Assembly: GCF_036898825.1 (NCBI RefSeq)
Contig: NZ_JARUND010000002.1
Coordinates: 1,116,001-1,180,000, forward strand
Direction of reading: 5' to 3'
Length of the DNA stretch: 64,000 nt
Origin: Streptomyces sp. B21-083
Lineage (GTDB): Bacteria > Actinomycetota > Actinomycetes > Streptomycetales > Streptomycetaceae
Position 1 is the first letter of the stretch. Every line of letters starts with the position of its first letter. The notes below the pieces were generated by a model. That model saw only the letters and a list, made by a program, of their open reading frames with translations. It had not been told where the DNA came from and searched no databases. Shown in pieces: positions 61,749 through 64,000 of this stretch. Both the position numbers and the translations under genes were made by a program.

Positions 61749-63335
61749 TCAGCGGGTGGTGCCGCGCTGGTCGTGAGGAACGCGACGACCTGCGGGCCAG
61801 ATGCCGTGGCGGCCGGGCGCGAGGATGCCGTTCGGGTCGACCGCGTCCTTGATCCGTTCCACGAACCGCTGATAGGCGTGGCCGTTGAACGAGTACTGTC
61901 CGGCGGCGAGGTCCATGCACTCCAGGTGCGGGCGGGACTCGCCGTAGCCGAGTTCGCCGGCTGCGGCGACCAGGCGCCTCGCGAGGACGAAGGCGCCGCG
62001 CGCGTCCGCCTCGTCGGTCCGGTCGTAGCGGATGCCTATGATCACCACACACGAGCGTTCTCCGGTGACCACGACGGTGGCGCCGAAGTTGGCGCCCGTA
62101 CCGAGGACGAGCGAGCGGGCCTTCTCGACCATCTCCCGGACCCGGGGCCCGTGCAGGGGGACGACGGGTGCCACGTCGACGTGGGCGATGTGGTCGGGGG
62201 TGGTCTGGATCGCCTTGAGGGTGGGGATGCCGATCATGATCTGGTCGGCGGAGAGGACGATCTCGTCGTACTCGTCCGGGGCGTAGACCCGGCGGGCCTC
62301 GACCCGGCCGCTCGGGATCTTCGCCCAGGCCGCCTTGATGTGCTTCATCCTGATCCGCACGGTCTCCAGGTCGCCCCAGACGGCCGCGCGGGCTGCCCAG
62401 GCACCGACCCCGGCGCGCTCTCCGGCTTCCCGGATCTCGGCGGGGGTGAGCTGATGGTCGGCGGGCACCGGGAGATCCCGCAGCATGTGAGAGGCGCGCA
62501 GCGTGGAGAACAGTGCCGGGGCGCCCTCCAGGTACCCGGCAAGCCGCAGTTCACGGATCGTGTCGACCGCGGCCTCCAGGTCCGCGTCCTCGCCGATCGA
62601 GAGCATCACCGGCGCGTACGCCTCGGGCAGACGCTTGAGCCAGACACCCATCCTGGTGACGATGCCGAGGTTGGACTGGACGAAGAGCCGGTCGAGGGAC
62701 GGGCCCAGGCTGCGCTTGTAGACGTGCCAGGCCTTGCCGTCCGGGAGCGCCCCGGCCCCGGTGCGCAGCAGGTCGCCGTCGGGGAGGACGACCTCGAAGC
62801 CGGTGGGGAGCATGTAGTCGGCGCCGTAGTGCTGGTAGGTGTGGCCGGCGTCCATGGAGTTGCCGATGATCGAGCCCCAGCCGAGGTCGGGGCACGGGGT
62901 GAGCAGGCGGTGGCCGCCGGCCCGCACGGCTTCGTGGAGATCGAACCAGGTCACACCCGGCTCGACCACCGCGTAGGCGAGTTCCTCGTTGATCTCCAGG
63001 ATGCGGTTCATCTTCTGGAAGCCGAGCTGGATCGAGCCGCGTACGCGGGGTGAGGCTCCTCCGTGTCCGAGGTTGCGGCCCTGGCTGTGCGGCCAGACGG
63101 GGATGCCGTACCGGTTCGCCAGGCGCATGATCGCGCGGACCTGCTCGGTCGAGGACGGCTGGACGACCGCGGCGGCCGCGTACGTCTCGTCGCCGGGGAT
63201 CCAGTAGGCGTCCTTGAACTCGTCGATCGCGGTGCGCTCGATGTGAAGGGAGTCGTCGCCGACGACCGCCGCGAGCTCGCGGACCATCTCGTCCGGGAGG
63301 GAGGGCGGGGCCGGGGGCACGTCGGTCATCGTCAT
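61749..63335 (-). CDS. FAD-linked oxidase of the vanillyl-alcohol oxidase / 4-cresol dehydrogenase family
   Basis: This 528-residue flavoprotein has the PCMH FAD domain (PVWPHSQGRNLGHGGASPRV, PGVTWFDLHEAV, GSIIGNSMDAGHTYQHYG) and the VAO-type substrate cap, ending GHAYQRFVERIKDAVDPNGI. The family oxidises para-substituted phenols such as 4-cresol, vanillyl alcohol or eugenol. No cytochrome subunit is adjacent, so an oxidase is likelier than a cytochrome-linked dehydrogenase. First gene of the reverse importer operon. The start is ATG 63335 or ATG 63329. Confidence 0.9.
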   Translation of the reverse strand: MTMTDVPPAPPSLPDEMVRELAAVVGDDSLHIERTAIDEFKDAYWIPGDETYAAAAVVQPSSTEQVRAIMRLANRYGIPVWPHSQGRNLGHGGASPRVRGSIQLGFQKMNRILEINEELAYAVVEPGVTWFDLHEAVRAGGHRLLTPCPDLGWGSIIGNSMDAGHTYQHYGADYMLPTGFEVVLPDGDLLRTGAGALPDGKAWHVYKRSLGPSLDRLFVQSNLGIVTRMGVWLKRLPEAYAPVMLSIGEDADLEAAVDTIRELRLAGYLEGAPALFSTLRASHMLRDLPVPADHQLTPAEIREAGERAGVGAWAARAAVWGDLETVRIRMKHIKAAWAKIPSGRVEARRVYAPDEYDEIVLSADQIMIGIPTLKAIQTTPDHIAHVDVAPVVPLHGPRVREMVEKARSLVLGTGANFGATVVVTGERSCVVIIGIRYDRTDEADARGAFVLARRLVAAAGELGYGESRPHLECMDLAAGQYSFNGHAYQRFVERIKDAVDPNGILAPGRHGIWPAGRRVPHDQRGTTR

Positions 63336-63576
63336 CTCATTTCGGGAGTGACTGATCGGGGGCTGGGCCGCCCCGGGTGAGGTCCGAGGACCTTGGGCTC
63401 CGGGCCTGCGGCACGGTTAGCCGCAGCGGAATTTGAAATACCGGCTGGTCTTTGGATTCTGGACCGTATGCCTCGTCGCAACCCCTGTCAACGGACCAAA
63501 CAAAGGAACTTGGTTACCTGCCAAAACCATCGATTTCCGACGCACGACGCGCCAAAAATTGCCCGTGTCCGACGTA

Positions 63577-63605
63577 TTGACATCTTGCCGAGCACGCTCA
63601 AATAC
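63577..63605 (+). promoter_or_regulatory. Candidate promoter for the P450 gene
   Basis: TTGACA at 63577-63582 is a consensus -35; AAATAC at 63600-63605, 17 bp further on, is a weak -10. The distance to the P450 ATG (63723) leaves a leader of about 110 nt that contains the tandem repeat. Confidence 0.5.
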
Positions 63606-63610
63606 TCATT

Positions 63611-63650
63611 GGAATCTGAAGTCAGACCGGAATCTGAATTGGATCAGACC
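63611..63650 (+). repeat. Tandem repeat with palindromic cores, candidate operator
   Basis: GGAATCTGAA occurs at 63611 and 63629, each followed by TCAGACC (63622 and 63644). In the first unit TCTGA-AG-TCAGA is a perfect 12-bp palindrome; in the second the same half-sites are 6 bp apart. The repeats lie just downstream of the promoter-like element and could bind the TetR-type regulator of the locus. Confidence 0.5.
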
Positions 63651-63722
63651 CCCTGACGTCCACACCGGAGCCGACACGGCGAACGGTGCGCGGCACGCAG
63701 GGGCCGACCTGAGGAAGTCGTG

Positions 63723-64000
63723 ATGTCCGCGTTGGAACTCAATGGCGAGAACCTCTTCCGGGACCCGTATCCCGTCTACGCCCGTCTGCGCGAGGAGGCC
63801 CCCGTGGCCTTCTTCGAGGGCACCCACGAATACCTCGTCACCCGCTTCGAGGACTGCCGGGCGGTGGGCGCGAACGACCGGGTGTTCGGGCCGTCCGGCA
63901 GCCCGGACCGGCCGGAGGCCCGGGTGATGGGCATGCCGAACGTGCTGTCCATGACCGGCGAGGACCACCGGCTGCTGCGCCTGGGCATCGACGAGAACCT
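63723..64000 (+). CDS. Cytochrome P450, N-terminal part (partial)
   Basis: The ATG at 63723 follows GAGGAAG. The visible 92 codons match the N-terminal beta domain of soluble bacterial P450s: [40 protein letters not shown] and [11 protein letters not shown], the last containing the helix C start where the heme propionate-binding His and Arg lie. The I-helix and heme Cys loop are outside the window. It is divergent from the flavoenzyme-importer operon, so it could hydroxylate or demethylate the imported compound. One of the ferredoxins in the window might serve it (inference). Confidence 0.9.
   Translation, partial: MSALELNGENLFRDPYPVYARLREEAPVAFFEGTHEYLVTRFEDCRAVGANDRVFGPSGSPDRPEARVMGMPNVLSMTGEDHRLLRLGIDEN

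Larger units (their letters stand above)
63336..63722. other. Divergent regulatory region between flavoenzyme and P450 genes
   Basis: No gene is seen. The region is AT-richer than its surroundings and includes a promoter-like TTGACA with a run AAATAC 17 bp downstream and a tandem repeat (both annotated). It must contain the promoters of both divergent genes. Confidence 0.6.

Noticed and set aside
1..64000. CRISPR array or large satellite repeats
   Set aside because: No regularly spaced identical repeats of CRISPR size were seen on reading through; only the short repeats listed above.

Overview
The base composition (high GC, strong third-position G/C), the GTG/TTG/CTG starts, the tRNA-Gly(CCC)-type 3' ends and the protein families (LivGFHMK, TetR/MmyB-type regulators, secreted tripeptidyl aminopeptidase, S8 protease) point to an actinomycete, most likely Streptomyces. 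The many broken genes and mobile-element remnants suggest a chromosome-arm or accessory region. No housekeeping operon, rRNA, complete tRNA or CRISPR array is visible.

Layout. 0-8 kb: a forward sugar cluster (Gfo/Idh/MocA oxidoreductase, family 2 glycoside hydrolase, RraA-like protein, TetR) followed by a 1176-residue indolepyruvate ferredoxin oxidoreductase. It stops at a 3' scrap of a sugar ABC permease (8249-8338). 8.6-16.8 kb: a mosaic of plasmid- or island-like hypothetical genes, a GT2-type protein with a CTG start, 19-bp repeats, a decarboxylase pseudogene, a HIT-protein scrap, an IS5-type element with a hairpin over its ribosome-binding site, and a group II intron 5' fragment that sits in a transposase remnant and abuts a decapitated beta-pore-like protein gene. 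16.9-18.5 kb: a TetR/phytanoyl-CoA dioxygenase pair with an operator inside the promoter. 19.2-28.6 kb: a 9.4-kb segment bounded by two decayed tRNA-Gly(CCC) 3' halves, carrying three large secreted proteins: a tripeptidyl aminopeptidase, a protein-arginine deiminase and an S8 protease. 28.7-33 kb: gene remnants, an SDR/XRE divergent pair and a carboxylesterase.

33-40 kb is a reverse eight-gene catabolic operon: [2Fe-2S] ferredoxin, BBE-type flavin oxidase, SnoaL-like protein, LysR, cupin, HpcH/HpaI aldolase, second SnoaL-like protein and DUF3500. 40-48 kb holds a flavin monooxygenase pseudogene, TetR regulators, two internally deleted IS5-type copies, a truncated dienelactone hydrolase, an amidohydrolase/GntR pair and a NmrA-like pseudogene. 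48-51.4 kb: a second ferredoxin, a VOC dioxygenase-like protein, a hotdog thioesterase and an aryl-acid AMP/CoA ligase. The two ferredoxin genes share a 15-bp upstream motif, which suggests co-regulation of the two blocks.

51.5-64 kb: a TetR gene with a double palindromic operator, divergent from a 965-residue protein that fuses an APC-type permease to a flavin-containing monooxygenase; a deleted SDR gene; then a reverse operon (vanillyl-alcohol-oxidase/4-cresol-dehydrogenase-like flavoenzyme and a complete Liv-type ABC importer with a TetR at its end), divergent from the start of a cytochrome P450. Taken together, 33-64 kb looks like an assembly of uptake and oxidative degradation modules for aromatic or other carboxylated compounds. 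The substrates are inferred, not shown.
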